A DNA stretch of 64,000 nt from CAYPKW01 sp964411425 (GCA_964411425.1 CAYPKW010000005.1:17176-81175); one strand, 5' to 3'. Numbered from the stretch's first letter, positions 52,185-61,111 are shown. The notes: generated from the letters alone by a model not told the origin. Numbers and translations: made by a program.

Positions 52185-53591
52185 ATGGCCGCACCGCGCA
52201 CCCTGTTCGACAAGATCTGGGATGCTCACCTGGTGCATCGCCAGCCGGATGGCACCTGCCTCCTCTACATCGACCGCCATCTCGTGCACGAGGTGACGAG
52301 CCCGCAGGCGTTCGAGGGATTACGCGCCGCCGGCCGCACGGTGCGCCGGCCGCGGGCCACGCTGGCGGTGGCCGATCACAACGTGCCGACCACGGACCGC
52401 GGCCGCGGCATCGAGGACGCGGAATCGCGCCTCCAGGTGGAGACGCTGGAGAAGAACTGCGCCGAATTCGGCGTCCCGTACTTCTCGATGAGCGACGTGC
52501 GCCAGGGCATCGTCCACATCATCGGGCCGGAGCAGGGCATGACCCAGCCCGGCATGACCATCGTATGCGGCGACAGCCACACCTCCACGCACGGCGCCTT
52601 CGGCGCGCTCGCGTTCGGCATCGGCACCTCCGAGGTCGAGCACGTGCTCGCTACCCAGACACTCATCATGCGGCCGGCCAAGAACATGCGGATCGCGGTC
52701 GAGGGCGACCTCTCGGTGGGCGTCGGCGCCAAGGACCTCATTCTGGCGGTCATCGGCCGGATCGGCGCCGCCGGCGGCACCGGCCACGTGGTCGAATACG
52801 CGGGCCGGGCGATCCGCGACCTCGACATGGCCGGGCGCATGACCGTGTGCAACATGTCGATCGAGGCGGGCGCGCGCGCCGGCCTGATCGCGCCGGACGA
52901 CACCACCTTCGAGTACCTGAAGGGCCGCCCGCTGGCGCCCAAGGCGGGCGCCTTCGAACTGGCGGTCATGCACTGGCGCGCGCTCCCCTCCGACCCGGGC
53001 GCCCGCTACGACAAGGAGGCGAGGCTCGACGCCGCCCTGATCGCGCCGCAGGTCACCTGGGGCACCAGCCCCGAGGACGTGCTGCCGATCACCGGCAGCG
53101 TGCCGGATCCGGAGAGCGCCCCCAGCGAGGACAAGCGCCGCGCCATGCGGCGCGCCCTCGACTACATGGGGCTGGTGCCGGGCACGCGCCTAGAGGACGT
53201 GAAGATCGACTGGGTGTTCATCGGCTCCTGCACCAACGGGCGCATCGAGGACCTGCGCGCCGTGGCGGGCCTGGTCGAGGGCCGCAAGGTGGCGAGCCAC
53301 GTGCAGGCCATGGTCGTGCCCGGCTCCGGCCTGGTGAAGCGGCAGGCCGAGGAGGAGGGCCTCGACCGCATCTTCCTCGCCGCCGGATTCCAGTGGCGCG
53401 AGCCCGGCTGCTCGATGTGCCTCGCCATGAACGCGGACAAGCTCAAGCCCGGCGAGCGCTGCGCCTCCACCTCCAACCGCAATTTCGAGGGCCGCCAGGG
53501 CCGCGGCGGGCGCACCCACCTGATGAGCCCGGCCATGGCGGCGGCGGCGGCCATCGCCGGGCGGCTCGCCGACGTGCGCGAGTTGGGCTGA
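52185..53591 (+). CDS. leuC: 3-isopropylmalate dehydratase large subunit
   Basis: This 468-residue aconitase-family subunit isomerises 2- to 3-isopropylmalate in leucine synthesis, with LeuD. The [4Fe-4S] cysteines lie in [13 protein letters not shown] near residue 347 and [11 protein letters not shown] near residues 408-411. [22 protein letters not shown] is also present, and the C-terminal substrate motif [14 protein letters not shown] is complete. The last 143 bp of the gene region are repeated at 57045-57187. leuD is 4.1 kb away, separated by amt, an IS and a cupredoxin gene. Confidence 0.97.
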   Translation: MAAPRTLFDKIWDAHLVHRQPDGTCLLYIDRHLVHEVTSPQAFEGLRAAGRTVRRPRATLAVADHNVPTTDRGRGIEDAESRLQVETLEKNCAEFGVPYFSMSDVRQGIVHIIGPEQGMTQPGMTIVCGDSHTSTHGAFGALAFGIGTSEVEHVLATQTLIMRPAKNMRIAVEGDLSVGVGAKDLILAVIGRIGAAGGTGHVVEYAGRAIRDLDMAGRMTVCNMSIEAGARAGLIAPDDTTFEYLKGRPLAPKAGAFELAVMHWRALPSDPGARYDKEARLDAALIAPQVTWGTSPEDVLPITGSVPDPESAPSEDKRRAMRRALDYMGLVPGTRLEDVKIDWVFIGSCTNGRIEDLRAVAGLVEGRKVASHVQAMVVPGSGLVKRQAEEEGLDRIFLAAGFQWREPGCSMCLAMNADKLKPGERCASTSNRNFEGRQGRGGRTHLMSPAMAAAAAIAGRLADVRELG

Positions 53592-53771
53592 GCTTGTGCG
53601 CAACGGCCTGGTTGGGTCGCATGCCGGGATTTTCCAGTTGACAAGCCCCGCGCCATGCCAGGCCGCTTGGCCATTGGCCAAGATTTCGAACTGGATCGGC
53701 TTGGTGGTCGGGCTGCCGGCCGGGGTCGCCTGCTGCTCGAGCTCCGCCGATCCGCCTGAGGCGAATCGGCC
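53592..53771. other. Intergenic region between leuC and amt with terminator-like hairpin
   Basis: This 180-bp convergent spacer ends in an 11-bp stem (53746-53756 with 53760-53770, GCCGATCCGCC / GGCGAATCGGC, one mismatch, TGA loop) directly after the amt stop. It can serve both convergent transcripts. No gene is seen. Confidence 0.55.
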
Positions 53772-54992
53772 TCAGCGCGTGCCCAGGTAGGCCGTCTCCC
53801 CGTGGAGCGCCTCGTCGAGCCCGCTCTCCTCGGCCGCCTGCTCCACCTTCACCGGCGTGACCCGATCGATCAGCCACAGAATCCCGTAGGTGAAGCCGAA
53901 GGCCCAGACCGATGAGAGGGTGACTGCCACCAGCTGCTTTGCGAAGAAGGCCCAGTTGCCGGCCACCAGGCCGTCGGTCCCCGCGGGATTGAAGGCGGTG
54001 GAGGCGAAGACGCCCAGCAGGACGATCCCCAGGCCGCCGCCGACGCCGTGGATGCCCCACACGTCGAGGGCGTCGTCCCAATGGAGCCGGTTTTTCAACG
54101 CCACGGCGAAGTAGCAGACGGACCCAGACGCGATCCCGATGATGACCGCGGTGACCGGCGAGACGTAGCCCGCCGCCGGCGTGATCGTGGCTAGGCCGGC
54201 GACCGCCCCCGTCAGCAGGCCGACGAAGCTCGGACGCCTCTCCTGCCACCAGCCGACCGCGAGCCAAGTGATGGCCGCGAACGAGGCCGCCACGTCGGTG
54301 TTCAGAAAGGCGACCGCGGTCACCGAGTCGACCCGGAACTCGCTGCCGGCGTTGAAGCCGTACCAGCCGAACCAGAGGAGGCCGGTCCCCAGCGCCACCA
54401 GCGGGATGCTGTGCGGCCCCCCCTCCATCACCCGCCGCCGGCCCACGTAGAGGACCGATGCGAGCGCCGCCATCCCGGCGGTGTTGTGCACTACGATCCC
54501 ACCGGCAAAATCCAGGGCGCCCCACCTCTGCAGGAGGCCGCCGCCCCAGAGCATGTGCGCGAACGGGAAGTAGACGACGAGGAGCCAGAGGGTCAGGAAG
54601 ACCATGTAGGCCTTGAAGGAGACCCGGTTGGCGAAGGCGCCGGTGATCAGCGCCGGAGTGATCACCGCGAACATCATCTGGTAGGCGATGTGCACGATCA
54701 ACGGGATCCCGGGATTCGGCGACGGCGTCGCAAGCGTCACTCCCCGCAGGAAGGCCATGTCTAGGTTGCCGATCACCCCGCCCACGTCGCCGGAGAAGAC
54801 GAGCGAGTAGCCGACGGCGAACCACATGACGGTCGTCCAGCCCATCGACACGAACGACTGCATCATGATCGTCAGCACGTTCCGGCGACTCACCAGCCCG
54901 CCGTAGAAGAAGGCGAGGCCCGGGGTCATAAGCATGACCAAGCTGCTGCAGAGCAGCATGAAGCCGGTGTCGCCCGTATCGAGGTTCGGCAT
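53772..54992 (-). CDS. amt: Ammonium transporter
   Basis: This 406-residue Amt/MEP/Rh channel has eleven hydrophobic segments. The pore histidines are in VVHNTAGMAAL near residue 163 and DVWGIHGVGGGLG near residue 305, and the signature DFAGGIVVHNTAGM is present. The N-terminus is MPNLDTGDTGFMLLCSSLVM, with no separate signal peptide. A GAGAGAC site precedes the ATG. The usual glnK partner is absent. It runs opposite to the leu genes inside the segment bounded by the leuC 3' duplication, so it probably came with that segment. Confidence 0.93.
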   Translation of the reverse strand: MPNLDTGDTGFMLLCSSLVMLMTPGLAFFYGGLVSRRNVLTIMMQSFVSMGWTTVMWFAVGYSLVFSGDVGGVIGNLDMAFLRGVTLATPSPNPGIPLIVHIAYQMMFAVITPALITGAFANRVSFKAYMVFLTLWLLVVYFPFAHMLWGGGLLQRWGALDFAGGIVVHNTAGMAALASVLYVGRRRVMEGGPHSIPLVALGTGLLWFGWYGFNAGSEFRVDSVTAVAFLNTDVAASFAAITWLAVGWWQERRPSFVGLLTGAVAGLATITPAAGYVSPVTAVIIGIASGSVCYFAVALKNRLHWDDALDVWGIHGVGGGLGIVLLGVFASTAFNPAGTDGLVAGNWAFFAKQLVAVTLSSVWAFGFTYGILWLIDRVTPVKVEQAAEESGLDEALHGETAYLGTR

Positions 54993-55399
54993 CGGTCTCT
55001 CCCGGTGGTGTGGCGGTAGAGAAGCTCCCTATGCCACCCAGGAGGCCGGGGTTCGGTTAGTTAGGGAGATCTCGGTGACGCATCGATCTCCGGAATCCCG
55101 CATGGCACGGCCATGGTAGGGAGGAGGACAACCTGCGTCAACGGTTTGTCCGGGATCAGTACATATGAATGCGGATTTTCAGCGGGCAGGTGCCTCAGCG
55201 GAGCCGCGCCAACGCCATTGCAATCGTTGAACGCATGCTCGACCGTGATGCCGACCGCTACACGGAGAAGGTGACCATGCGCGACACCGGCGAACTCATT
55301 CACAGGAAGATTCAAGCCGACGAACTCTTTCATTCAGCGGCCGACGGCTCGTCCGGAGGTCCGCTTGAATCAATTGTTACACGACATACTCCATACTCA
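54993..55399. other. Region between amt and the IS, with a possible gene fragment
   Basis: This is a 407-bp stretch. The first half holds the putative amt promoter and a GGTTAGTTAGGGAGATC stretch. From 55169 a plus-strand frame reads RANAIAIVERMLDRDADRYT, then EKVTMRDTGELIHRK, which looks like real protein of unrecognised family. It runs into the IS left end at 55400 and loses sense, so it may be a short gene disrupted by the IS. Confidence 0.4.
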
Positions 55400-55422
55400 G
55401 AGTCCGTTTGCAAAGTTGAGAG

Positions 55423-55887
55423 TCATGGATGGGCTCCTGTGAGCCGGCGAAGCAAGAGGCGGATGCTGACCAGCCAGAGGAAAGCGATGGCGGTGCGGGC
55501 GAGGTTCTCGAAGTCCTTGGCGAGCCTGCGGCAGCGACCGAGCCAAGCGAAGGTGCGCTCGACGATCCAGCGCTTGGGCAGGACCTCGAAGCCCGTTCCG
55601 TCGGCACGTTTGACGATCTCGATCTGCCGGTCGGCGATGGCGGCGAGTGCCGTGGCGACCCGCGGGCCTTGATAGGCGGCATCGGCGATGACCTTGACGA
55701 GGAACGGAAAGAGTTTGCGCGTGTCCTTGAGCAGCAGCGGTCCGCCGTCGCGGTCTTGTATCGACGCGGGATGGACATCGGCGTTCAGCATCAGGCCGAG
55801 CGTGTCGACGGCGATATGGCGCTTCTTGTCCTTGACCTTCTTGCCGGCATCGAAGCCCGATGGATCAATGTAGGCCCCCTTTTTCGG
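55423..55887 (-). CDS. IS5-family transposase, OrfB part (DDE catalytic half)
   Basis: This is the C-terminal half of the transposase in the -1 frame relative to OrfA. It reads PKKGAYIDPSGFDAGKKVKD, HIAVDTLGLMLNADVHPA, VIADAAYQGPRV (second catalytic Asp in ADAAYQG) and VLPKRWIVERTFAWLGRCRR (catalytic Glu in VERTFAW). It has no good start of its own; translation would come from OrfA by slippage at the AAAAA-G run (55884-55880 on this strand). The stop is at 55423-55425. Confidence 0.8.
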   Translation of the reverse strand, partial: PKKGAYIDPSGFDAGKKVKDKKRHIAVDTLGLMLNADVHPASIQDRDGGPLLLKDTRKLFPFLVKVIADAAYQGPRVATALAAIADRQIEIVKRADGTGFEVLPKRWIVERTFAWLGRCRRLAKDFENLARTAIAFLWLVSIRLLLRRLTGAHP

Positions 55888-56275
55888 CGCCCTTGACGCT
55901 CTGGCTGGTCCCCGGGTTAAACCCGGGGATGATGGCGCCCGTCGGTCTTGCCTCGCGCCCCTCGCGCTCGCGTGCCTGCACATAGAGCGCGTGATGGATG
56001 CGCGCCAAGATCCCGTCCCAGTTCCACAGATCCAGGTACTCCCACACCGTCGTCTGCGGCGGGAAGTCCTTGGGAAGCGCGCGCCATTGGCAGCCGGTCG
56101 AGAGGACGTAGAAGATCGCGTTCAAAACCACGCGCACGTCAATCGTGCGCGGCCGTCCGCCGCGCTTGGCCGGCGGGATCAGCGGCACCACCAGCGCCCA
56201 TTCCGCATCGTTCAGATCGCTCGGATAGCGAAGGCCTGTTCGCTCGTAGGCCTGCCGGTTCTCGACTGTCCACAT
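55865..56275 (-). CDS. IS5-family transposase, OrfA part, with palindrome inserted at the first catalytic Asp
   Basis: OrfA runs from ATG 56275 (MWTVENRQAYERTGLRYPSD) through the DUF4096-type domain GGRPRTIDVRVVLNAIFYVL to VKGAEKGGLH. Relatives read AAIIDSQSVKGAEKG, whose Asp is the first residue of the DDE triad. Here the text is GAIIPGFNPGTSQSVKGAEKG, because a perfect palindrome (CCCCGGGTT-A-AACCCGGGG on the plus strand, 55910-55928) has been inserted with the frame kept. The catalytic Asp is lost, so the transposase is probably dead. Confidence 0.75.
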   Translation of the reverse strand: MWTVENRQAYERTGLRYPSDLNDAEWALVVPLIPPAKRGGRPRTIDVRVVLNAIFYVLSTGCQWRALPKDFPPQTTVWEYLDLWNWDGILARIHHALYVQAREREGREARPTGAIIPGFNPGTSQSVKGAEKGGLH

Positions 56276-56358
56276 CGCGCACCCTCCTGCTGCGATTCGG
56301 GTGCTCGACAACGAAACACATCCGATTCCAGCGAATCAAGAACTTCTCGAACGGACAC

Positions 56359-56556
56359 TTAGAGCATTTCCCCTTCATACGGAAAATGATTTGGCGAGCA
56401 GAGCCTTCGCAAGCGTTACCTCCTCCCGCGTCGCTGGCAGCTGTAGTCTTGTCCTGCGACAGCATGACACATGCTCCGACGCGGTCGCCGATCACATGTA
56501 ATCACAAGACAGATCGCGCAACGCAGAGACGCGTCGGAGACGCGAGGAGGTGTCAA
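56359..56556. other. Leader region of the cupredoxin gene
   Basis: This is a 198-bp moderately AT-rich region starting with AGAGCATTTCC, a motif typical of alphaproteobacterial palindromic repeats (only one arm is evident). It holds ACATGTAATCACAAGAC and, at 56545-56550, the AGGAGG site for the next gene. No gene is seen. Confidence 0.5.
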
Positions 56557-56991
56557 ATGATGAAGCAATTGTTTCTGTCCTCGCTGGCGGCTGCCGCGCT
56601 GCTGGCGGCAGCTGGCGGCCAGGGCCGGGCGGACACCGCGATCGACGTAGGGCTGTGGGACCGAGCCGACGGCAAAATGGGCATCATTCTCAGCGCGCCG
56701 GAGGCCAAAGCGGGGAAGGTGACCTTCAACGTCGCCAACACGTCGAAAGACCAGGAGCACGAGTTCCTGATCATCCGCGGCACGAAGCCCCTTGCCGGAC
56801 TCCCATATGATGAGACCGACAAAGAGCTCGAGGAGGAGTACCTCGACATTGTAGGCGAGGTCGAGGGTCTGAAACCCGGCCAGTCGGGCACGATGACGGC
56901 CGAACTGGCGGCCGGTGACTACTATCTTCTGTGCAATTTAAAGGGCCACGTCGACGCCGGCATGACGGCGTCCTTAAAGGTCGTGCCCTAG
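56557..56991 (+). CDS. Secreted cupredoxin-like copper protein
   Basis: This 144-residue protein has a signal peptide ([20 protein letters not shown], cut near GRADT) and a cupredoxin fold. The copper ligands fit the usual pattern: His in [10 protein letters not shown] near residue 69, then Cys and His and Met in [19 protein letters not shown] near residues 123-133. It probably binds one copper and carries electrons or copper in the periplasm. A strong AGGAGG precedes tandem ATGs (56557, 56560). It lies in the extra segment between leuC and its duplicated 3' end. Confidence 0.88.
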   Translation: MMKQLFLSSLAAAALLAAAGGQGRADTAIDVGLWDRADGKMGIILSAPEAKAGKVTFNVANTSKDQEHEFLIIRGTKPLAGLPYDETDKELEEEYLDIVGEVEGLKPGQSGTMTAELAAGDYYLLCNLKGHVDAGMTASLKVVP

Positions 56992-57044
56992 TTCCATGTC
57001 GACGCCGGGCGCGGAGGGGCGCCCGGCGCCCTGCCCGCGGCGCC

Positions 57045-57187
57045 GGCGAGCGCTGCGCCTCCACCTCGAACCGCAATTTCGAGGCCCGCCAGGGCTGCGG
57101 CGGGCGCACCCACCTGATGAGCCCGGCCATGGCGGCGGCGGCGGCCATCGCCGGGCGGTTCTCCGACGTGCGCGAGTTGAACTGAGC
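57045..57187 (+). pseudogene. Duplicated 3' end of leuC
   Basis: This segment is colinear with 53451-53593 without gaps, with seven mismatches in 143 bp. It encodes [20 protein letters not shown] and continues to VRELN and a TGA at the same position as in leuC. There is no start or upstream leuC sequence; the copy begins directly after the cupredoxin gene's short trailer. It marks the original leuC-leuD junction, now 3.6 kb from the functional leuC end. Confidence 0.9.
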
Positions 57188-57250
57188 GGGCTTTTTCCGG
57201 CCGGCATCGTGCTATGATCGGTTTCCGTCCGTTGCCCCAGCGGAACGGCA

Positions 57251-57643
57251 ATGCCCATGCCTATCGATCGACAGCGCCGCTTCGCCTTAGCCCTTGTTAC
57301 GGGCCTGCTCGCGGGCGCGCCCGGGGCGCTCCCGGCTGAGGCGGCCGAGCCGCTCACCTACGCCGAGATCTGGGTCAAGATCATCGGCAACACGGTTTCC
57401 GGCGACATGGGCGCGCCGTTCGAGGAGTATTACCGCGGCGACGGCGCCATCCTGGGGGCGAGCCCGGAAGGCCGCTACGAGGGTAAGTGGACCATCGACG
57501 ACGACAAGCTGTGCCTGGAATACGCCGAGCCGTTCGGCTGCTTCGAGATCACGCTCGACGGCGATAAGGTCTTCTATCGCAACGACGACCTCGGCGCCGA
57601 GGGCACCGGCACGCTCCTGCCCGGCAACCCGAACGGGTTCTGA
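57251..57643 (+). CDS. Small secreted protein of unknown function
   Basis: This 130-residue protein has a signal peptide (to about residue 31, ALPAEAAEP) and a mature domain of beta-strand character: [40 protein letters not shown] (two cysteines, probably a disulfide) and [21 protein letters not shown]. The pattern of a weighed-down lipocalin-like or calycin-like barrel is a guess. It precedes leuD by 83 bp; small secreted proteins at this place between leuC and leuD occur in alphaproteobacteria. Confidence 0.75.
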   Translation: MPMPIDRQRRFALALVTGLLAGAPGALPAEAAEPLTYAEIWVKIIGNTVSGDMGAPFEEYYRGDGAILGASPEGRYEGKWTIDDDKLCLEYAEPFGCFEITLDGDKVFYRNDDLGAEGTGTLLPGNPNGF

Positions 57644-57726
57644 GGCTGGCGGCCGCCCGGTCGCTTGAGGGTCCGGGCGGCTCGTGCGATAAGGCGCCCA
57701 CCCGCGCACCTTCCGAGGAACGCCCG

Positions 57727-58338
57727 ATGCGGAAATTCACCACGCTCACCGGCACGGCGGCGCCCCTGCCGATGATGAACGTCGACACCGACATGATCAT
57801 TCCGAAACAGTTCCTCAAGACCATTCGGCGCGATGGCCTGGGCAGGAACCTGTTCGACGAGCTGCGCTACGACGCCCAAGGTCGCGAGCAGCCGGAGTTC
57901 GTCTTGAACCGGCCGGCCTATAGAGCGGCGTCGATCCTCGTCGCCGGCGACAACTTCGGTTGCGGCTCGAGCCGCGAGCACGCGCCCTGGGCGCTGCTGG
58001 ATTTCGGCATCCGCTGCGTCGTGGCGCCCGGCTTCGCCGACATCTTCTACAACAACTGCTGCAAGAACGGCATCCTGCCCGTGCGCCTGCCGAAGGAACA
58101 GGTGGAGCGCCTGATGCGGGCGGCCGAGAACGGCGCCAACGCGACGTTCACGGTGGACCTGGAAAAACAGGAGATCGCTCTCCCCGACGGCGAGCGCTAC
58201 CATTTCGAGATCGACTCGTTCCGCAAGCACTGCCTCCTGAACGGGCTCGACGACATCGGGCTCACCGAGGAGAAGGCGGCCGAGATCGACGCCTTCGAGG
58301 CGCGCGACCGCGTCACCAAGTCTTGGCTGTGGCCGTAG
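57727..58338 (+). CDS. leuD: 3-isopropylmalate dehydratase small subunit
   Basis: This 203-residue swivel-domain subunit forms isopropylmalate isomerase with LeuC. Family segments are [43 protein letters not shown] near residues 76-92, and [20 protein letters not shown]. The length is normal. leuB starts 3 bp after its stop region, so leuD and leuB are one transcript. Confidence 0.97.
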   Translation: MRKFTTLTGTAAPLPMMNVDTDMIIPKQFLKTIRRDGLGRNLFDELRYDAQGREQPEFVLNRPAYRAASILVAGDNFGCGSSREHAPWALLDFGIRCVVAPGFADIFYNNCCKNGILPVRLPKEQVERLMRAAENGANATFTVDLEKQEIALPDGERYHFEIDSFRKHCLLNGLDDIGLTEEKAAEIDAFEARDRVTKSWLWP

Positions 58339-58341
58339 GGC

Positions 58342-59451
58342 GTGGCCGCTAACCGGAAACTGCTCGTGCTGGCCGGCGACGGGGTCGGGCCGGAGGTCGT
58401 GCGCGAGGCCTTGCGCGTCGCAGACTGGTTCGCGCACCGGCGCGCCATAGGCTTCGAAATCGCCGAGCGTCCGGTGGGCGGCGCCGCCATCGACCGGCAC
58501 GGCGTGCCGATTACCGACGCGGTGATGGCGGAGGCGCTCGGCGCCGACGCGGTGCTGCTGGGCGCGGTGGGCGGGCCGAAGTGGGACGACCTGCCGTTCG
58601 ACAAGAAGCCCGAGCGCGCGCTGTTGCGCCTGCGCAAGGAGCTGGGGCTGTTCGCCAACCTGCGGCCGGCGGCGGTGTTCGACGCGCTCGTCGACGCCTC
58701 CTCGCTCAAGCCCAACCTGGTGCGCGGCCTCGACCTCATGATCCTGCGCGAGCTCACGGGCGGCGTCTATTTCGGCACTCCGCGCGGCATCGAGCGGCTG
58801 CCCGACGGCAGCCGGCGCGCGGTCAACACCCAGGTCTACACCACGGGCGAGATCGAGCGCGTCGCTCGGGTGGGCTTCGAGCTTGCCCGCGGGCGCCGCA
58901 ACAAGCTGTGCTCGGTGGAGAAGGCGAACGTCATGGAATCGGGCGTGCTGTGGCGCGAGGAGGTGACGCGGCTGCACGAGGCCGAGTACCGCGACGTGGA
59001 GTTGAGCCACATGTACGCCGACAACTGCGCCATGCAGCTGGTGCGCCGGCCGAAGCAGTTCGACGTCATCGTCACCGACAACCTGTTCGGCGACATCCTG
59101 TCCGATTGCGCCGCCATGCTCACGGGATCGCTCGGCATGCTGCCCTCGGCCTCGCTCGGGGCGCCGGACGCAACCGGCCAACGCCGGGCGCTCTACGAGC
59201 CGGTGCACGGCAGCGCCCCCGACATCGCCGGCAAGGGCATCGCGAACCCGCTTGCCGCGATGCTGAGCTACGCCATGCTGCTGCGCTACTCGCTGGCGCT
59301 GGCCGACGACGCGCGCTTCCTCGAGACGGCGGTAGCTAACGTGCTCGCCGCCGGCCACCGCACCGCCGACATCATGACCCCCGGTTCTAGGGCCGTCACC
59401 ACCGCCGGCATGGGCGACGCCGTGCTGGCCGAGCTGGACCGGCTGGCGTGA
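58342..59451 (+). CDS. leuB: 3-isopropylmalate dehydrogenase
   Basis: This 369-residue NAD-dependent beta-decarboxylating dehydrogenase carries out the last common step of leucine synthesis. It has [20 protein letters not shown] near residues 6-25, [31 protein letters not shown] and the active-site signature [20 protein letters not shown] near residues 245-264. The GTG at 58342 is the start, following the leuD stop. Confidence 0.97.
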   Translation: MAANRKLLVLAGDGVGPEVVREALRVADWFAHRRAIGFEIAERPVGGAAIDRHGVPITDAVMAEALGADAVLLGAVGGPKWDDLPFDKKPERALLRLRKELGLFANLRPAAVFDALVDASSLKPNLVRGLDLMILRELTGGVYFGTPRGIERLPDGSRRAVNTQVYTTGEIERVARVGFELARGRRNKLCSVEKANVMESGVLWREEVTRLHEAEYRDVELSHMYADNCAMQLVRRPKQFDVIVTDNLFGDILSDCAAMLTGSLGMLPSASLGAPDATGQRRALYEPVHGSAPDIAGKGIANPLAAMLSYAMLLRYSLALADDARFLETAVANVLAAGHRTADIMTPGSRAVTTAGMGDAVLAELDRLA

Positions 59452-59540
59452 CTCAGAAATCGAGAGCCTTGAATTTGGTCGAGAAGAATTTCTGCTCTTC
59501 GAACGCTCGGCCGTCTCCCGGATGAGGATTGGCGCAGCCT

Positions 59541-59858
59541 CTAAGCCGCTCTACGTGTCACCAGCGGCTTCACCTTCGGGCGCGCCTTCCTGCGCACGGT
59601 CCAAAGGTCATACTGCGCCTGCATGTTCACCCAAATCTCGGGCTCGGTATCGAAAGCCGCCGCCAGTCGCACCGCCATGTCGGGCGTCACCGGTGCTCGG
59701 CCGTTCACGATGGCCGAGACATGCTTGCGGGTGACACCCAGCGCTTGGGCCGCCTTGGTAATGGTGACAGCCAGGGGGTTAAGGTACAACTCGCGCAGAA
59801 TCTCGCCCGGGTGCGCGGGTTCATGCATGCGGGGGGGCTTGTCAGTGATAGTCGCCAT
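59541..59858 (-). CDS. higA: HigA-family antitoxin
   Basis: This 105-residue antitoxin has an XRE helix-turn-helix. The family start HEPAHPGEILRELYLNPLAV is present, followed by TKAAQALGVTRKHVSAIVNG (HTH) and DMAVRLAAAFDTEPEIWVNMQAQYDLW. It neutralises HigB and represses the operon. The ATG at 59858 overlaps the toxin gene by 17 bp. Its codon use is ordinary for the genome. Confidence 0.93.
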   Translation of the reverse strand: MATITDKPPRMHEPAHPGEILRELYLNPLAVTITKAAQALGVTRKHVSAIVNGRAPVTPDMAVRLAAAFDTEPEIWVNMQAQYDLWTVRRKARPKVKPLVTRRAA

Positions 59859-60120
59859 AGTCCACCTCGATGGCGTGGCCCGCCTCGAAGCGGAACACCA
59901 CGCGGTAATTTTCATCCACGTCCACCGCAAAACGCCCTTCCGGCTTGCCCCGAAGCGGGTGCAGCCGCAAGCCCGGCGCGTTCATCTGTCGCGGGGCGGT
60001 CGCGGCATTGAGCATGGTCAGGATCATCCGCGGCCGCTTGCCGTGTTTTGGCTGAACCTTGCGCGGGTTTCCTGTCGCGAACGACTCGGCCAGGCCCTTG
60101 TGCCGGAAGCTCTTGATCAT
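59842..60120 (-). CDS. higB: HigB/RelE-type mRNA interferase toxin
   Basis: This 92-residue toxin is of the HigB group: MIKSFRHKGLAESFATGN at the start, LHPLRGKPEGRFAVDVDENY in the middle and VFRFEAGHAIEVDYGDYH at the end. Family members cut mRNA on the ribosome. The toxin-first order, ahead of higA, is typical of hig modules. It appears intact. Confidence 0.93.
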   Translation of the reverse strand: MIKSFRHKGLAESFATGNPRKVQPKHGKRPRMILTMLNAATAPRQMNAPGLRLHPLRGKPEGRFAVDVDENYRVVFRFEAGHAIEVDYGDYH

Positions 60121-60254
60121 GCCCGGTCGAAGTGTAACCTAAATGGTGCCATTCCACAACCAAAAAGGTTACGCGCCTGCCGCCGCTCTTGAGCCTGGCG
60201 CACCAGGTGGCGAAGCGCTGGCTCGAACCAATTTGACCGGGTGCAGCCGATGGC

Positions 60255-60626
60255 TTAGGCCAAATCGTCGAGCGCGACGTCGAGCACGCGGGCCAGCGCG
60301 CGCAGGGTCGCCAGCGTTCCCTCGCGGGAGCCAGTCTCGATTTGCGAAAGATAGGGAGCGCTGACCTTGGCCTTGGCCGCCAGATCCTTGACGCTGAGCC
60401 CGCGCAATTCGCGGAAGACGCGAACCGGATTTTCGCCCGCGAGCAAGCGCCGGGCGAAAGCGCCGGGAATCATCTCGTCCTCGCCCCGGGCCAAGCGGCG
60501 CTTGGCGGCACGATAGGCGGCGCGGTCCGCGGCATCCTCGGCCGCCGCCACCAGCCGCTCATAGTCCCTGAGCGGCAGCACCGCCAGGCGTCCCCCAGGG
60601 GCGTCAATGATTTGAACCTTGCTCAT
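60255..60626 (-). CDS. XRE-type antitoxin of a RelE module
   Basis: This 123-residue protein has an N-terminal Phd/YefM-like segment (IIDAPGGRLAVLPLRDYERL, then AEDAADRAAYRAAKRRLARG) and a C-terminal helix-turn-helix (LSVKDLAAKAKVSAPYLSQI). Such hybrids are antitoxins for RelE/ParE partners. It starts 12 bp after the stop of the RelE-like gene. Intact. Confidence 0.88.
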   Translation of the reverse strand: MSKVQIIDAPGGRLAVLPLRDYERLVAAAEDAADRAAYRAAKRRLARGEDEMIPGAFARRLLAGENPVRVFRELRGLSVKDLAAKAKVSAPYLSQIETGSREGTLATLRALARVLDVALDDLA

Positions 60627-60638
60627 CGGCCTCGCTTC

Positions 60639-60890
60639 CTATTTGTAGACGTCTTTGCGGTGGCCCAGGTCGAGCACGTCGATGCGGCCCTTGGCGAGCT
60701 CAAAGATCGCGCGATAATCGCCGACGCGCAGTCGCAACGCCGGCGTGCCCCTAAGACGCTTGACGTTCGCCGCTTGCGACGCCGGATCGGCGGCGTACGC
60801 AGCCAGCTTCGCCGCGATTCGGCCCCTGACATCGGCCGGCAGCCGGCGAAGTCGGCGCAGCGCTGATTTGCTATATGCAATCTCAACTAT
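60639..60890 (-). CDS. RelE/ParE-type toxin with no standard start codon
   Basis: The frame ending at TAG 60639-60641 reads VEIAYSKSALRRLRRLPADV, then KRLRGTPALRLRVGDYRAIF, and ends LDLGHRKDVYK: a complete RelE-family toxin of 83 residues. No ATG, GTG or TTG precedes it in frame. Where family members start (M-V-E-I), the codon is ATA (60890-60888), one base from ATG. Either the toxin is made poorly from ATA or it has been silenced by start-codon mutation while its antitoxin gene stays intact. A shorter shadow frame on the same strand (60623-60886) was rejected. Confidence 0.8.
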   Translation of the reverse strand: MVEIAYSKSALRRLRRLPADVRGRIAAKLAAYAADPASQAANVKRLRGTPALRLRVGDYRAIFELAKGRIDVLDLGHRKDVYK

Positions 60891-61111
60891 AAAGGTGAAA
60901 TAGCATTCCGCAATCGAGCGGTCAAGCGCCGATATGGCGTCCCACCGCTCGACGCCTTGCGCGCCGCTTCAATGCTCGCGGCGGAAGCGACCGGCCGGGA
61001 AGACGCCGAGGATCTTGAACTTGGTCGAGAAGGACGTCAGTTCTTCGAACGCCCGATCGACGGCGCGATCGTCCGGTTGTCCGCGCGCGGCCTGGAGAGA
61101 CCCACCCAGGC
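60891..61111. other. Region between toxin-antitoxin genes and the RTX gene
   Basis: This 221-bp region has on the minus strand a frame ending near 60968 that reads DRAFEELTSFSTKFKILGVF. A related fragment (GRAFEEQKFFSTKFKALDF, then stop) lies at 59455-59515, just after leuB. The two related ends bracket the toxin-antitoxin cluster. Neither is a whole gene and the family is not recognised. Confidence 0.4.

Larger units (their letters stand above)
55400..56358 (-). mobile_element. IS5-family insertion sequence
   Basis: This is an element of about 0.96 kb with 18-bp imperfect terminal repeats: GAGTCCGTTTGCAAAGTT on the left (55400-55417) and, on the other strand of the right end (56341-56358), GTGTCCGTTCGAGAAGTT, 14 of 18 identical. 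It encodes an OrfA/OrfB DDE transposase joined by a probable -1 frameshift, as in the IS427-like part of the IS5 family. The flanking triplets are TCA and TTA, so no exact target duplication survives. Confidence 0.85.

Noticed and set aside
60623..60886. Alternative toxin frame starting MRLHIANQRC
   Set aside because: It has an ATG but its translation is Arg/Ser-rich without RelE motifs; the RelE text is in the neighbouring frame.
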